Source of the DNA: Serratia bockelmannii
GTDB lineage: Bacteria; Pseudomonadota; Gammaproteobacteria; Enterobacterales; Enterobacteriaceae
NCBI RefSeq assembly: GCF_008011855.1
Contig: NZ_VOUX01000025.1
Location: 1 to 63,079, forward strand
Length of the DNA: 63,079 bases
Reading direction: 5' to 3'
Below, in pieces: positions 31,353-43,186 of the stretch. Under the pieces are notes generated by a model. That model had not been told where the DNA came from, ran no database searches, and saw nothing but the letters and a program-made list of their open reading frames with translations. Numbering within the stretch: the first letter of the stretch is position 1; every line of letters begins with the position of its first letter. The position numbers and the translations under genes are program-made.

Positions 31353-32720
31353 TTATTCGAACAGGTTGTGATGCAGGGTACGCACCACCTGTTCGGCTTC
31401 TTCGCCCGGCACCAGGAAGCACAGGTTATAGCTGCTGGCACCGTAGCAGATCAGGCGGATATTGAACGGATCGAGCACGCCGAACACCTCTTTGCCCACG
31501 CCGCAGGCGCGCGACAGCTGGTTACCGATGATCGCCACCAGCGCCAGGTTTTCTTCCACTTCCACCCGGCACAGCGACGACAGTTCGGTCAGCAGTGAGG
31601 TGGTCAGCAGGCTGCCGCCGACGGAGGTGGCGCCGGTGGTGTCCATGGTCAGCGCGATGCTGACTTCCGAAGTGGTGATCAGATCGACGGAGATGTTGTG
31701 GCGCGCCAGAATGTTGAACACCTCGGCCAGGAAGCCGCGCGCGTGCAACATGTTCAGGCTGTGCAGCGTCAGCAGCGTTTGCTTGCGGCGCAGCGCCAGT
31801 GCGCGGAACAGCGGCGGATTCTCGGTGGTGTTGCACACCAGCGTGCCGCCGGCCGCCGGATCCTTGCTGGAGCCGACGAACACCGGAATGTCGCTGCGCA
31901 CCGCCGGCAGCAGGGTGGCCGGATGCAGCACTTTGGCGCCGAAGGTGGCCATTTCCGCCGCCTCTTCGAAACCGATTTTGTCGATGCGCTTGGCCGCCGG
32001 TACCACCCGCGGATCGGTGGTGTAGATGCCCGGCACGTCGGTCCAGATATCTACCCGGCCAGCGCCGAGCGCCTCGCCGAGCAGCGCGGCGGTATAGTCG
32101 CTGCCGCCGCGGCCGAGCGTGGTAGTGCGGCCTTTCGGCTCGCTGCCGATAAAGCCCTGGGTGACCACCAGCGCTTCCTGCAGGCGTGGCTGCAACTGCG
32201 ATCGGGCCAGTTCGCTGAGCGCGGCGCTGTCCGGCACGGCGCGGCCAAAGTGATCGTCGGTGCGCATCACTTTACGCACGTCGAACCATTCGGCCTGCAC
32301 GTTGCGGGCGCGCAGGATTTCCACGAACAGCAGGGTGGACATCAGCTCCCCATGGCTGACCAGCTCGTCGGTCAACGCCGTCGAGGTGGCCAGCGACGCG
32401 GCCTCCGACAGCATGGCGATGTTTTCCAGCAGGCGGTCTATCTCGTCGCGGATCACCGCAGGCGCCGCGAGGCGATCGAGGATGGCGCACTGGATGCGAC
32501 GAATTTCATCAAGCTGGTAGTTGCGCTTGTCGGCCTCGCAGCCTTCGGCCAGGGCGACCAACAGGTTGGTGACGCCCGCCGAGGCGGACAACACCACCAG
32601 GCGGACCTGCGGGTTGGCCAGCACGACGTCGGCGCTGCGGTTCATGGCTTCAAAGTCGGCGACGCTGGTGCCGCCGAACTTGGCTACCACGGTGGAATTC
32701 TGGGGTACTGCTTGGTTCAT
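31353..32720 (-). CDS. lysC: Lysine-sensitive aspartokinase III
   Basis: LysC phosphorylates aspartate, the first step of the lysine/threonine/methionine branch, and is feedback-inhibited by lysine. The 455-residue product has the kinase motif [32 protein letters not shown], and two C-terminal ACT domains ([36 protein letters not shown]). The ATG at 32720 follows GAGG. The frame extends upstream, but the true start gives an E. coli-like N-terminus with a few extra residues. It is preceded by a lysine riboswitch. Confidence 0.97.
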   Translation of the reverse strand: MNQAVPQNSTVVAKFGGTSVADFEAMNRSADVVLANPQVRLVVLSASAGVTNLLVALAEGCEADKRNYQLDEIRRIQCAILDRLAAPAVIRDEIDRLLENIAMLSEAASLATSTALTDELVSHGELMSTLLFVEILRARNVQAEWFDVRKVMRTDDHFGRAVPDSAALSELARSQLQPRLQEALVVTQGFIGSEPKGRTTTLGRGGSDYTAALLGEALGAGRVDIWTDVPGIYTTDPRVVPAAKRIDKIGFEEAAEMATFGAKVLHPATLLPAVRSDIPVFVGSSKDPAAGGTLVCNTTENPPLFRALALRRKQTLLTLHSLNMLHARGFLAEVFNILARHNISVDLITTSEVSIALTMDTTGATSVGGSLLTTSLLTELSSLCRVEVEENLALVAIIGNQLSRACGVGKEVFGVLDPFNIRLICYGASSYNLCFLVPGEEAEQVVRTLHHNLFE

Positions 32721-32832
32721 GTAGAAACCTCGTGTCAGGGATGCCCGTTTGGGGGCACTGTAATTCCATAGCCTTGGCACAAGGGGAGAGCGGTAAACAG
32801 GGGGCAGGCGTAGAGGTCAGGCTACGATACAC

Positions 32833-33018
32833 CCAGAAGCGCCCCACCTTGTCGATCGCCCTGTGGCGATCCCCTGGTGACAACCCAGGGGATTCAGCCC
32901 CTGTAGTCGATACGATAATGGCCGGCCATTATCGTACCTCGGCGTCGCTCCCCCTCGGGTGCCGTCAACGGAGAAACGGCTCCTCTGACACTCTACCTGG
33001 GCGACGCGCCTCTTCTGG
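32833..33018 (-). ncRNA. Lysine riboswitch (L-box) in the lysC leader
   Basis: Read on the minus strand, the leader opens with CCAGAAGAGGCGCGTCGCCC and closes with GCGCTTCTGGGTG, pairing CCAGAAG with CTTCTGG as stem P1. Between them are conserved lysine-aptamer blocks: AGGAGCC, GAGGGGGAGC with CGCCGAGGT, and GGGGCTGAATCCCCTGGG followed by TTGTCACCAG. These match the E. coli lysC riboswitch as I remember it. A hairpin (CTTGCGCACC / GGTGCGCAAG, 33019-33039) precedes P1. It should lower lysC expression when lysine is abundant. The expression platform, 32721-32832, contains a small stem near the ribosome site. Confidence 0.95.
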
Positions 33019-33074
33019 CTTGCGCACCGGGTGCGCAAGTAGGCTGTTAGGAATAGCCGGTTATCGCCATTCTG

Positions 33075-34883
33075 TCAACGTACAGACGGTGAGGGATTTT
33101 CATCTTGTACCAGCGCGATAAGCGTACAGGGCATCGTGGGCGTGGAACCGGCGCCAATCGGGTGCAGAGAACCGTCCTCCTTTTGGCTGAATAACGGGAT
33201 AACGCCCTGATGTTTCTCCAAATACTCCAGCCAACCGAAATTTTCATTCAATTTGGTTGCTTTGATGGTGGCTCCCCTGGCGAGCAGGCTGCTCAGGCGG
33301 CCGTAGGTGGCTTCCTGATTAAATAAAATTTCATGCCGGCGGAAACGCGAACTTTCCGCGCTGGCACCGCGCCCTTTCAGCGGCGCCCCCGAACGGATGG
33401 CAAACACGTGATCCTCGCCGAAGAGATGGCCGAAGTGGTAGACCGCCAGCGCGTTCTGGTGGCGATTGGGCGACAGCGCCAACACCTGGGCGATATTGCT
33501 CAGATCGAGGTAGTTCTCGGCGTGTTCGGAGTAGGCGTGGCCATAGTAGGCCGGAATGCCGTCCATACGCGCCTGACGGTAGTATTCCCAGCTGCTGTCG
33601 GTGACGATCACCGGCACGTTCAGCTTGATCAGCGCCTGCGCCAGCATGCGCGCCACGCTGTTGGCGCCGACGATCAGCACGCCGCGCGGCTTTTGCTGCT
33701 GCACCCGCAGCCAGCGCGCCATCATGCCGCTGGTCAGGCTTTGCAGCACCACGGTGCCGATGATGATGGCGAACACCACGGTCACCAGCCGGTCGGCGCC
33801 CTGATAGCCGCTGCGCTGCAGCGTCAGCGCGAACAGCGAGCTGACCGCCGCGGCGACGATGCCGCGAGGGGCGATCCAGCACAGCAGCAGCCGATCGCGC
33901 CAGTGCAGGGAAGAGCGCCAGGTCGATACCGCGATGCACAGCGGCCGGGCGATAAACTGCACCGCCAGCAGCAGCAGGAGTAGCGGCCAGCCCATGTTCC
34001 ACAGCGCCTGGATGTCGAGCCGCGCCGCCAGAATGATGAACAGCGCCGAGATCAGGATCGCCGACAGTTCTTCTTTGAACGCCAGAATATCGCTGGTATC
34101 GACGTCGCGCATGTTGGCCAGCCAGATGCCCATCACCGTGACGGTCAACAGGCCGGATTCGTCGGCGATGGCGTTGGAAACGCCGAAGGCGGTCAGCATG
34201 ATCGCCAGCACCGCCAGGTTCTGCAGGTAGCGTGGCAGCCAGACGCGGCGCAGCGCCAGGCCGAGCAGGTAGCCGAACAGCGCGCCGGCGATAAGGCCGA
34301 CGGCGGCAGTCACGCCTAGCGTCCAAAACAGGTGGGTATAGGACTCCGCATTCTGCTTCAGTACGATGAACTCGAACACCAGCAGGGTGAAGATGGCGCC
34401 AACCGGATCGATGACGATCCCTTCCCAGCGCAACACCTGGTTAATGTTGGCGTTCGGTCGCACCACGCGCATCAGCGGAGCGATCACCGTCGGCCCGGTC
34501 ACCACCGTCACCGCGCCGATCAGCGCCGCAAGCTCCGGCGGGAAATCCAGCAACCACCAGCTGGCGAGGCTGATGACCAGAAAGGTGACCAGCATGCCGA
34601 CGGTGACCAGATTACGCACCACGCCGCCGAGGCCGCGTATCTCCTCGAAGCGCAGCGTCAGCGCCCCCTCGAACAGGATGATCGCCACCGACAGCGACAC
34701 CAGTGGAAACAGCAGATCGCCGAACAGCAGATCCGGCTGCACCAGATGCACCGTCGGGCCGAGCACGATGCCGAACAGCAGCAGCGGCAAAATTGCCGGC
34801 AGACGCAGCAGCCAGGCCAGCCACTGCGCCAGCAGCGACGCCAGGCCGATAAGCACCAACATAAGCGGGGCGGATAATTCCAT
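33075..34883 (-). CDS. CPA1-family Na+/H+ (or K+/H+) antiporter with nucleotide-binding domain
   Basis: The 602-residue protein has an N-terminal membrane domain of about 12 segments with CPA1 features (IILFEGALTLRFEEI, GAVTVVTGPTVIAPL, WEGIVIDPVGAIFTL, WIAPRGIVAAAV). A cytoplasmic RCK/TrkA-N-type Rossmann segment (GVLIVGANSVARMLAQALI) and a C-terminal tail follow. It probably exchanges a monovalent cation for protons, with control by a nucleotide. The ATG at 34883 is preferred over a TTG at 34901. It is monocistronic, between lysC and pgi, where E. coli has no such gene. Confidence 0.85.
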   Translation of the reverse strand: MELSAPLMLVLIGLASLLAQWLAWLLRLPAILPLLLFGIVLGPTVHLVQPDLLFGDLLFPLVSLSVAIILFEGALTLRFEEIRGLGGVVRNLVTVGMLVTFLVISLASWWLLDFPPELAALIGAVTVVTGPTVIAPLMRVVRPNANINQVLRWEGIVIDPVGAIFTLLVFEFIVLKQNAESYTHLFWTLGVTAAVGLIAGALFGYLLGLALRRVWLPRYLQNLAVLAIMLTAFGVSNAIADESGLLTVTVMGIWLANMRDVDTSDILAFKEELSAILISALFIILAARLDIQALWNMGWPLLLLLLAVQFIARPLCIAVSTWRSSLHWRDRLLLCWIAPRGIVAAAVSSLFALTLQRSGYQGADRLVTVVFAIIIGTVVLQSLTSGMMARWLRVQQQKPRGVLIVGANSVARMLAQALIKLNVPVIVTDSSWEYYRQARMDGIPAYYGHAYSEHAENYLDLSNIAQVLALSPNRHQNALAVYHFGHLFGEDHVFAIRSGAPLKGRGASAESSRFRRHEILFNQEATYGRLSSLLARGATIKATKLNENFGWLEYLEKHQGVIPLFSQKEDGSLHPIGAGSTPTMPCTLIALVQDENPSPSVR

Positions 34884-35112
34884 AAGCGAGATCCCTTTCA
34901 AATGACGAAATAAGTAACGATGACACAGCCTGATGACAATTCGGCAACCCCGATAACAGGCCGTTAGCCAAAAGTATAGAGTGAAAGCTGAAACGAGGCG
35001 GCAATGCGTTGACAGTTAGCGCCTATCGCAAGAAAAGCGATCATAATCACAGTCGAACAGGCTACAATCGGACAAACGCGTCATTTTTATTCTCAAGCCT
35101 AAGAGTGTTGCT

Positions 35113-36759
<1,647 letters not shown>

Positions 36760-36778
36760 GCGCCTGAGCTGAAGCCAA

Positions 36779-36807
36779 TAAAAAACCCGCCGCGGCGGGT
36801 TTTTTTA
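36779..36807. terminator. Bidirectional terminator between pgi and wzi
   Basis: ACCCGCCGCGGCGGGT is a perfect stem flanked by AAAAA on the left and TTTTTTT on the right. It serves both the plus-strand pgi and the minus-strand wzi transcripts. Confidence 0.93.
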
Positions 36808-36819
36808 CGTCTGCGAAAG

Positions 36820-38256
36820 TTACAGATTGATTGGCACTTCGAAGCTGACGCCCGCGCCCACGTCATCGGCGGTGCTGTGATCGTTGTCGGTGTACCACAG
36901 GCTGGTATCAAACTTAACCTGAGACGGGAAGGTGTAACCCCAGCCGACCTGAATGCCCTTCAGCGTATCGGATTTCGGGAAGGCCTGGTTAATGCTTTGG
37001 CTCAGCGGGTTCACCTTGGCGTAAACTACGCGGGTGCTCCAACGCTGGCTGTCGTCCAGCACTAGCTCGACGCGGCCGGACAACATCTGGCCGTCGCCGC
37101 CCATCGCATGCCCCAGCGGGTAACCCTGTTGGTAGTAGCCGCCTTTGTAAGTGTAGTGAGTGTAGACATAGTTTTTACGGCTCATATCCGAACGGGTGTC
37201 TGACCCTTCGATATACCAGTTGATGGTGGTCGGGCCCCATTCCGGGTGGCCTTCCAGACCGAGCAGATAGGTATTTTGCGACGGCAGATAGCCCGCCTCA
37301 TCTTCACCCACCAACTGACCGTACAGGCTAACCGGCAGGCCGATCAGCGGCTGCATTTTCAGCTTGAAGTCGAAACCGGCGAGCTGGTTGCCCGGATCGT
37401 TGCCTTTACCTGAATCATCGTTATCTTTGCCGGTAAATCCATCCCAGAACGAGCTCCATGACTGCGGACGACCTTCACCACCCCACATCATGATGCGTGA
37501 AGCACCCAACTCCAGAAAGTCGGTCGGCATCATGGTGAAACGGCCGCCGATCAGTTTGGTGTGCGGTACAGAACTGTACTGCGACAGCTGGCCGGCGGAC
37601 AATTGATATTGCCAGCGGCCGATCCACGACAGCCACGGGGTTTCAAACGGTGATTGGTCGGCGCGCTGCAGCATAAAGCCGGCCACCGGGCGCGCGGCGT
37701 CGGAGCGGATCAGGCTGCCGTCGTAGCCCGGTCCCCACCACTGGGAAACCTCGCCGAAGGAGAGCCACTGATTCCAGATTTTCACCGCGCCGTAGGAGCC
37801 GTTCATATTGAATTTGGAACCGTCGCTGACGCGCTGATCGCCTTCCACCGAGCCCTGCAGACGCACGTCCCAGAACTCGCCGTTGGCGCCGGCGCCGATG
37901 GTCAGGCGATCGTCGGCGTACTCGTTTTGGCCGAAGCCCTGCGGGGTGCCGGGTTTATCGGTCGACGCGTAACCGCTGACGCGGATGTTGGCTTTCAGGG
38001 CATCGACACGACGTTGTACGCGGTCAATGACGTTTTTCTCGGTGTTGGTCACCGGCTTGGCCTGCGCGATAACGGAACTGATCTCTTCTTGACTCAGCGG
38101 CCAGGTGGACAGGCTGACGTTGATAACGCCGCGGTCAGACAACCAGGCGAGATCGTTACGCAGATCGTTGTCAGGGGCTACCAGGCCGGCGGCGTGGCCG
38201 GACAATGCACAGGTAAACAGGCCCGCAGCGACCAGTCCGTTAAGTTTAGCGCGCAT
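36820..38256 (-). CDS. wzi: Capsule-assembly Wzi-family outer-membrane protein
   Basis: Wzi is an 18-stranded outer-membrane barrel/lectin that anchors group 1 capsule to the cell surface. The 478-residue length is within one residue of E. coli Wzi. A signal peptide ends near ..CALSGHAA, an N-terminal helical bundle follows (DLAWLSDRGVINVSLSTWPL), then barrel strands with family blocks WWGPGYDGSLIRSDAARP and MMWGGEGRPQSW. The ATG at 38256 is chosen because it opens the signal peptide. No other capsule genes are nearby, so it is an orphan copy. Confidence 0.88.
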   Translation of the reverse strand: MRAKLNGLVAAGLFTCALSGHAAGLVAPDNDLRNDLAWLSDRGVINVSLSTWPLSQEEISSVIAQAKPVTNTEKNVIDRVQRRVDALKANIRVSGYASTDKPGTPQGFGQNEYADDRLTIGAGANGEFWDVRLQGSVEGDQRVSDGSKFNMNGSYGAVKIWNQWLSFGEVSQWWGPGYDGSLIRSDAARPVAGFMLQRADQSPFETPWLSWIGRWQYQLSAGQLSQYSSVPHTKLIGGRFTMMPTDFLELGASRIMMWGGEGRPQSWSSFWDGFTGKDNDDSGKGNDPGNQLAGFDFKLKMQPLIGLPVSLYGQLVGEDEAGYLPSQNTYLLGLEGHPEWGPTTINWYIEGSDTRSDMSRKNYVYTHYTYKGGYYQQGYPLGHAMGGDGQMLSGRVELVLDDSQRWSTRVVYAKVNPLSQSINQAFPKSDTLKGIQVGWGYTFPSQVKFDTSLWYTDNDHSTADDVGAGVSFEVPINL

Positions 38257-38481
38257 AAAGAATTCCCTTGTTAATTCGAGGTTATTGGTTTTATGTAAAG
38301 ATCTCTGTGACCCATGATAGTTGACATTTCGATTTGCTACAAATCTATAAGCCAGAAACATCTTATTATAACTTTATGAATTAAATGGGGTTTAAAGTGC
38401 TTTCGCGCGGGGCATAATTTTTAAGACAATGCCTATATTGGCACGGTTGAATCATATAAGCGGTATTCAGAGAGAGGTTTT
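38257..38481. promoter_or_regulatory. wzi-psiE divergent promoter region
   Basis: The 225-bp gap is AT-rich, with TTGACA near 38321 and AT stretches that suit promoters. I looked for a Pho box (two CTGTCAT-type repeats 11 bp apart) for psiE and did not find a convincing one. The psiE ribosome site is AGAGAGG just before the ATG. Confidence 0.4.
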
Positions 38482-38889
38482 ATGGCAAAAACGTCGCGTT
38501 CGATAATGATAGCGAAAGGACTGCAGCGAGTGCTGAACGTGGGCTTGTTGCTGCTGGCGGCAATTCTGGTGGTGTTTCTGGTCAAGGAAACCATCCATCT
38601 GGCGAAGGTGTTATTTATCAACAGCGAAGAGTCGTCTTCTTACCTGTTGATTGAAGGTATCGTGATTTATTTCCTGTACTTTGAATTTATCGCCTTGATC
38701 GTCAAGTATTTTGAGTCGGGTTATCATTTCCCGTTGCGCTATTTTATTTACATTGGCATTACCGCGATTATTCGTTTGATTATCGTGGACCACAAAAACC
38801 CCATCGATACCCTGATCTACGCCGCGGCGATATTGGTGCTGGTGGTGACGCTCTATCTGGCCAATACCGACCGGCTGAAACGGGAGTAG
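38482..38889 (+). CDS. psiE: Phosphate-starvation-inducible membrane protein PsiE
   Basis: PsiE is a small inner-membrane protein of unknown biochemical role; in E. coli its expression responds to phosphate starvation. The 135-residue product has four hydrophobic segments and family blocks [15 protein letters not shown] [33 protein letters not shown] and [15 protein letters not shown]. It lies between pgi/wzi and the mal region as in E. coli, but xylE, which follows it in E. coli, is missing here. Confidence 0.93.
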   Translation: MAKTSRSIMIAKGLQRVLNVGLLLLAAILVVFLVKETIHLAKVLFINSEESSSYLLIEGIVIYFLYFEFIALIVKYFESGYHFPLRYFIYIGITAIIRLIIVDHKNPIDTLIYAAAILVLVVTLYLANTDRLKRE

Positions 38890-38933
38890 CGATAAAAATG
38901 GCGGCCAAAGGCCGCCAAAGACACAGGATATAA

Positions 38934-39057
38934 TTACCCGTCGTCTTTCAAGCGACAGCGTTGTTGACTGCACTCGCTAACCCCAGTTACTTACTGAAGT
39001 AAGCGCCTGGGCTTAGCGAGCTGGTCGCCTAGCTGTAACTTGAAATCCATAGGGTAA
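38934..39057. repeat. ERIC element (enterobacterial repetitive intergenic consensus)
   Basis: This 124-bp imperfect inverted repeat runs from TTACCC to GGGTAA. Its centre contains AGTAAGTAACTGGGGTTAGC on the minus strand and AAGCGCCTGGGCTTAGCG on the plus strand, which match the two conserved ERIC core sequences (AAGTAAGTGACTGGGGTGAG and AAGCTCCTGGGGATTCAC types). The length agrees with the typical ERIC of about 127 bp. It sits between the convergent psiE and malG genes and could form a long hairpin in either 3' UTR. Confidence 0.88.
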
Positions 39058-39097
39058 AAGATAAGGAAAAACATCAAACGCACTGCAGTGGCACAAA

Positions 39098-39988
39098 TTA
39101 CCCCTTCACGCCGCCGGCCGTCAGGCCGCCCACCAGCCAACGCTGCGCCAGCAGGAACACGGCGGTAATCGGTATCGCCGACAGCACCGCGGCGGCGGCG
39201 AAGTCGCCCCACAGATAGTTCTGCGGGTTGAGATATTGCTGCATCCCCACCGCCAGCGTGTAGCTGTTCACATCGCGCAGCAGCAGCGACGCGACCGGCA
39301 CTTCGGTGATGGCGGCGATAAACGACAGAATGAACACCACCGCCAGAATCGGTACCGACAGCGGCAGCAGCACCAGACGGAAGGCCTGCCACGGCGTGGC
39401 GCCGTCCAGCGCTGCCGCTTCTTCCAGCGAGTTGTCGATGGTTTCGAAATAGCCCTTGATGGTCCAGACGTGCAGCGCGATGCCGCCCATGTAGGCGAAG
39501 ATCACGCCACCGTGGGTGTTCAGGCCGATAAACGGAATGTACTGGCCCAGGCGATCGAACAGGGCGTACAGCGCCACCAGCGACAACACTGCCGGGAACA
39601 TCTGGAAGATCAGCATGCTTTTCAGCAACGTGCTCTTGCCGCGAAAACGCATGCGGGCGAAGGCGTAGGCACAGGTGGTGGACAGCGTCACGATGCCGAT
39701 GGCGGTGATCGCCGCGATCTTGATGGAGTTCCACAGCCACAGCAGCACCGGGAACGGCGGCGGCGTCACGCTGCCGTCGGCGTGGGTGACGCTGAAGCCG
39801 AGCGCCAGCCGCCAGTGATCCCAGGAGAGGGTTTCCGGTATCAGGCTGCCGGTGGCGAAGTTGCCGGCGCGCAGCGAGATGGCGACCACCATCAGCAGCG
39901 GGAACATGATCAGGGCGATAAAGCACAGCATCAAAATATGGGTGATCCACAGGCGCAGGCGCTGGGACTTGGGTTGAACCATGGCCAT
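39098..39988 (-). CDS. malG: Maltose/maltodextrin importer permease MalG
   Basis: MalG is one of two inner-membrane subunits of the MalFGK2 importer. The 296-residue length and sequence are nearly those of E. coli Mal[28 protein letters not shown], the coupling loop [15 protein letters not shown], and the C-terminus LTAGGVKG. Six membrane segments are expected. It is the last gene of malE-malF-malG, 11 bases after malF. An ERIC element lies just beyond its stop. Confidence 0.98.
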   Translation of the reverse strand: MAMVQPKSQRLRLWITHILMLCFIALIMFPLLMVVAISLRAGNFATGSLIPETLSWDHWRLALGFSVTHADGSVTPPPFPVLLWLWNSIKIAAITAIGIVTLSTTCAYAFARMRFRGKSTLLKSMLIFQMFPAVLSLVALYALFDRLGQYIPFIGLNTHGGVIFAYMGGIALHVWTIKGYFETIDNSLEEAAALDGATPWQAFRLVLLPLSVPILAVVFILSFIAAITEVPVASLLLRDVNSYTLAVGMQQYLNPQNYLWGDFAAAAVLSAIPITAVFLLAQRWLVGGLTAGGVKG

Positions 39989-39999
39989 CGTTATTCTCC

Positions 40000-41577
40000 C
40001 TAATCGAAGTTCATCTTGCTGGCTTTCAAATTCAGGATCGCCAGCGCGCCCACCAACAGGAAGATCAGCGTGGCGATGGCGGCCGCCAGCCCGAAGTCTT
40101 GCCCGCCGCCGCCTTCGAAGGCGATGCGGTAGGTGTAGCTGACCAGCAGATCGGTATAGCCGGCCGGCGTGGTGGTGCCGATCATGTCCGGGCCGCCGTT
40201 GGTCAGCAGCTGGATCAGCACGAAGTTGTTAAAGTTGAAGGCGAAGCTGGCGATCATCAGCGGCGTCAGCGGCTTGATCAGCAGCGGTAAGGTGATGCGG
40301 AAGAAGTTTTGCCACGGGTTGGCGCCGTCCATCGCCGAGGCTTCGTACAGATCGTCCGGGATCGCCTTCAGCAGCCCCATGCACAGGATCATCATGTAGG
40401 GGTAGCCGAGCCAGGTGTTGACGATCAGGATCATGCTCTTGGCGGTGAGCGGATCGCTGAACCAGGCCGGTTTGATGCCGAATAGATGGCTGAGCATCAT
40501 GTTGATCTCGCCGAAGCTTTGGTTGAACAAGCCTTTGAAGATCAGGATCGAGATGAATGACGGCACCGCATAGGGCAGGATCAGCAGCACGCGGTAGATC
40601 GCCTTGCCTTTCAGCGCCTCCCACTGCACCACGCAGGCCAGCACCATGCCGACCGCCACGGTGAGGATCACCGTCATCACCGAGAACACGATGGTCCAGA
40701 TGAAGATCGACACGAACGGTTTCTTAATGCCCTCGTCCTGCAGCACCCGCAGGAAGTTTTTCCAGCCGGTGGTGACGGTATAACCCGGGCTCAGGGTTTC
40801 CTGCGCCCAGCCGCCGTCGGCGTTGATCGCCTGATAGAAGCCGGTGTCGCCGTTTGGCCGGTAGCGTACCTGGGTCTGGTTGTTGGTCAGCGTGCTGCCG
40901 TCTTTGTCCAGCGCATACAGCGGGCGGGTGCCGGAGAACTGGCGCAGGGAGCTCATGCGCAATTCCCCGCCGTCGGGCAGTTGCGCCACCAGCTGGCTCA
41001 GCGCCTGCCGGTTCTGGGTAATCACCCGCAGCGTGGCGCGTTCGCCCTGCGGCGCGGCGTTCTGCGCCGTCAGTTTCAGGGTTTGCGGCGCGGCGGCGTC
41101 GAGGCGGAAAGGCTCGGAGATCAGCGGCTGTTCACTGTCCGGTGGCGTCAGCTGCAGGCGCCACTGCTGGTTTTCCGCCGGGTAGAGGCCAAAGGTAAAG
41201 GTTTGGCCGCTCTGGAACTGGCGCTGCATCAGCACCGATTGCGCGCGTTCAAAAGTCAGCTGGTTGGTGCTGCTGTAGTTGGTGAAAGCGATGGCGATGG
41301 TGCAAATCAGCGGGAACAGGACGAACAGCCCCATGCCGGCGACGCCGGGATACACATAGCGCCAGGCGTAGGCGCGGCGGTTGGCGAAGACGTAAAGCCC
41401 GGCGCTGACCAGGATCAGCGTCAGGATGGCGAACAGGTATTCACCCTGTGCATACATCAACACAATCAGGTAGCAGGTCACCAGGCTGAACAGGCCGACC
41501 ACCAGCCATTTCAGCGCGTCGCTTTGCCACCACTTCGATTTTTTACGCGCGGGCGTCCCGGCGTGAGCGAATTGCAT
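40000..41577 (-). CDS. malF: Maltose/maltodextrin importer permease MalF
   Basis: MalF is the larger permease subunit, with eight membrane segments and a big periplasmic P2 domain between segments 3 and 4 (about residues 95-275) that contacts MalE. The 525-residue protein carries the coupling loop [21 protein letters not shown]. The ATG at 41577 follows AAAGGAACG and gives [13 protein letters not shown]. It is about 11 residues longer than E. coli MalF. It lies 57 bp after malE in the malEFG operon. Confidence 0.97.
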   Translation of the reverse strand: MQFAHAGTPARKKSKWWQSDALKWLVVGLFSLVTCYLIVLMYAQGEYLFAILTLILVSAGLYVFANRRAYAWRYVYPGVAGMGLFVLFPLICTIAIAFTNYSSTNQLTFERAQSVLMQRQFQSGQTFTFGLYPAENQQWRLQLTPPDSEQPLISEPFRLDAAAPQTLKLTAQNAAPQGERATLRVITQNRQALSQLVAQLPDGGELRMSSLRQFSGTRPLYALDKDGSTLTNNQTQVRYRPNGDTGFYQAINADGGWAQETLSPGYTVTTGWKNFLRVLQDEGIKKPFVSIFIWTIVFSVMTVILTVAVGMVLACVVQWEALKGKAIYRVLLILPYAVPSFISILIFKGLFNQSFGEINMMLSHLFGIKPAWFSDPLTAKSMILIVNTWLGYPYMMILCMGLLKAIPDDLYEASAMDGANPWQNFFRITLPLLIKPLTPLMIASFAFNFNNFVLIQLLTNGGPDMIGTTTPAGYTDLLVSYTYRIAFEGGGGQDFGLAAAIATLIFLLVGALAILNLKASKMNFD

Positions 41578-41634
41578 AGGGCGTTCCTTTCTGTGAAGCA
41601 ACGGCGGGGCACCGTGGCACCCCGCACGACGTCG

Positions 41635-42828
41635 TTACTTGGTGATACGGGTCTGCACGTCGTCCAGCGCGGCTTTCACCGTCTGACGGCCGCTGACGGC
41701 GTTGATCACCGCGCTGCGTTCGGCGTACCAGAAGGCGCTCATCTGCGGGATGTTCGGCATGATTTCCCCGTTTTGCGAGTTCTGCATGGTGGCGGCGATC
41801 TTCGGATCTTTGGCCAGCGCTTCCTGGTAGGACTTCAGCGCCACCGCGCCCAGCGGCTTGTCTTTGTTGACGTCCGCCAGCCCTTCGTTGGTCAACAGGT
41901 AGTTCTCGAGGAACTCGGTCGCCAGCTCTTTATTCGGGCTGGCGGCGTTGATGCCGGCAGTCAGCACGCCGACGAACGGCTTGGACGGCTTGCCTTTGAA
42001 GGTCGGCAACAGCGTCACGCCGTAGTTGATTTTGCTCTGCTCGATGTTGTTCCAGGCCCACGGCCCGTTGATGGTCATCGCGGTCTGGCCTTTGTTGAAC
42101 GCGGCTTCGGCGATCGAGTAGTCGGTATCGGCGTTGATGTGTTTGTTTTTCACCAGATCGACGATGAACTGCAGACCGGCCTGCGAACCGGCATTGGCGA
42201 CGCCGACATCCTTGATGTTGTATTTGCCGTTTTCATACTTGAAGGCATAACCGCCGTCGGCGGCGATGATAGGCCAGGTGAAGTAGGGTTCCTGCAGGTT
42301 CCACATGATGGCGCTCTTGCCGTTGGCGCGCAGCTGTTTGTCCAGCGCCGGGATTTCTTCCCAGGTCTTCGGCGGCTGTTTGACCAGGTCTTTGTTATAA
42401 ATCAGCGACAGCGCCTCGACGGCGATCGGGTAGCCGATCAGCTTGCCGTCATAGCGCACGGCGTCCCAGGTGAACGGGAACAGCTTGTCCTGGAAGGCTT
42501 TGGACGGGTGGATTTCGGCCAACAGGCCGGACTGCGCATAGCCGCCGAAGCGGTCGTGGGCCCAGAAGATGATGTCAGGGCCGTCACCGGTGGCGGCCAC
42601 CTGCGGGTATTTCTCTTCCAGCTTGTCCGGGTGCTCGACGGTGACTTTGATGCCGGTGTCTTTTTCGAATTTCTTGCCGACTTCGGCCAGGCCGTTATAG
42701 CCCTTGTCGCCGTTGATCCAGATAACCAGTTTGCCTTCCTCGATCTTGGCGAAGGCGGAAGAAGAGAGCACCAGGGTGGCCAGTGCCGAGAGCGCCAGCG
42801 TGCGGGCGAGGGTAATGCTGCGAGTCAT
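41635..42828 (-). CDS. malE: Maltose-binding periplasmic protein MalE
   Basis: MalE binds maltose and maltodextrins in the periplasm and delivers them to MalFGK2, and to chemoreception where present. The 397-residue precursor has a signal peptide ending [11 protein letters not shown]. The mature sequence is very close to E. coli MalE ([40 protein letters not shown], ending DVQTRITK). The ATG at 42828 follows AAGGACTGG. It is the first gene of malEFG, transcribed from the divergent mal control region. Confidence 0.98.
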   Translation of the reverse strand: MTRSITLARTLALSALATLVLSSSAFAKIEEGKLVIWINGDKGYNGLAEVGKKFEKDTGIKVTVEHPDKLEEKYPQVAATGDGPDIIFWAHDRFGGYAQSGLLAEIHPSKAFQDKLFPFTWDAVRYDGKLIGYPIAVEALSLIYNKDLVKQPPKTWEEIPALDKQLRANGKSAIMWNLQEPYFTWPIIAADGGYAFKYENGKYNIKDVGVANAGSQAGLQFIVDLVKNKHINADTDYSIAEAAFNKGQTAMTINGPWAWNNIEQSKINYGVTLLPTFKGKPSKPFVGVLTAGINAASPNKELATEFLENYLLTNEGLADVNKDKPLGAVALKSYQEALAKDPKIAATMQNSQNGEIMPNIPQMSAFWYAERSAVINAVSGRQTVKAALDDVQTRITK

Positions 42829-43186
42829 AATCCAGTCCTTCTTTTTGTGGGCACATAAATCAAGGAGAGACGTTTCGCGGTAATAGTGGGTCACAACGCG
42901 ACATATTCTCATCCTCCCCCCCTCTACGCCCCTGAGATGAGGAGTGTGATCCAGTTAACGTTGCGCTCTATTCTGTGGCGTCAGGCACAAAATAGGGGGG
43001 CGATTTTTGCCAGCCGGATCACAGAATTGCCTTAAGCGCGGAACTTCTCATCGCCGCGATCGTTCTCTCATCCTCCCGCCTCCTCCCCCATGAAAAATCT
43101 TGTTACGGATGATTACCCTTTCCGGCGACTCCCGCACTATCGGCCCATTGATTTTCAACGCTACGCGCAGCAGGGATACCGGATTT
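42829..43186. promoter_or_regulatory. Divergent malE / malK control region with MalT and CRP sites
   Basis: This 358-bp region separates malE from the GH13-like gene and malK. An exact MalT box GGGGAGGAGG (minus strand) is at 43079-43088. Further near-matches to GGGGA(T/G)GAGG lie at 42933-42942 (plus, 8/10), 42909-42920 (minus), 43046-43055 (minus) and about 43065-43077 (minus). Candidate CRP sites are TGTGG-N6-GCACA at 42974-42989 and TGCCA-N6-TCACA at 43008-43023, each 8/10. This layout of MalT clusters flanking central CRP sites is the known malEp/malKp architecture, giving maltotriose- and cAMP-dependent co-activation of both arms. Confidence 0.85.

Noticed and set aside
38280..38481. 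Pho box upstream of psiE
   Set aside because: CTGTGAC and TTGACA half-like words exist but not as two direct repeats with 11-bp spacing.
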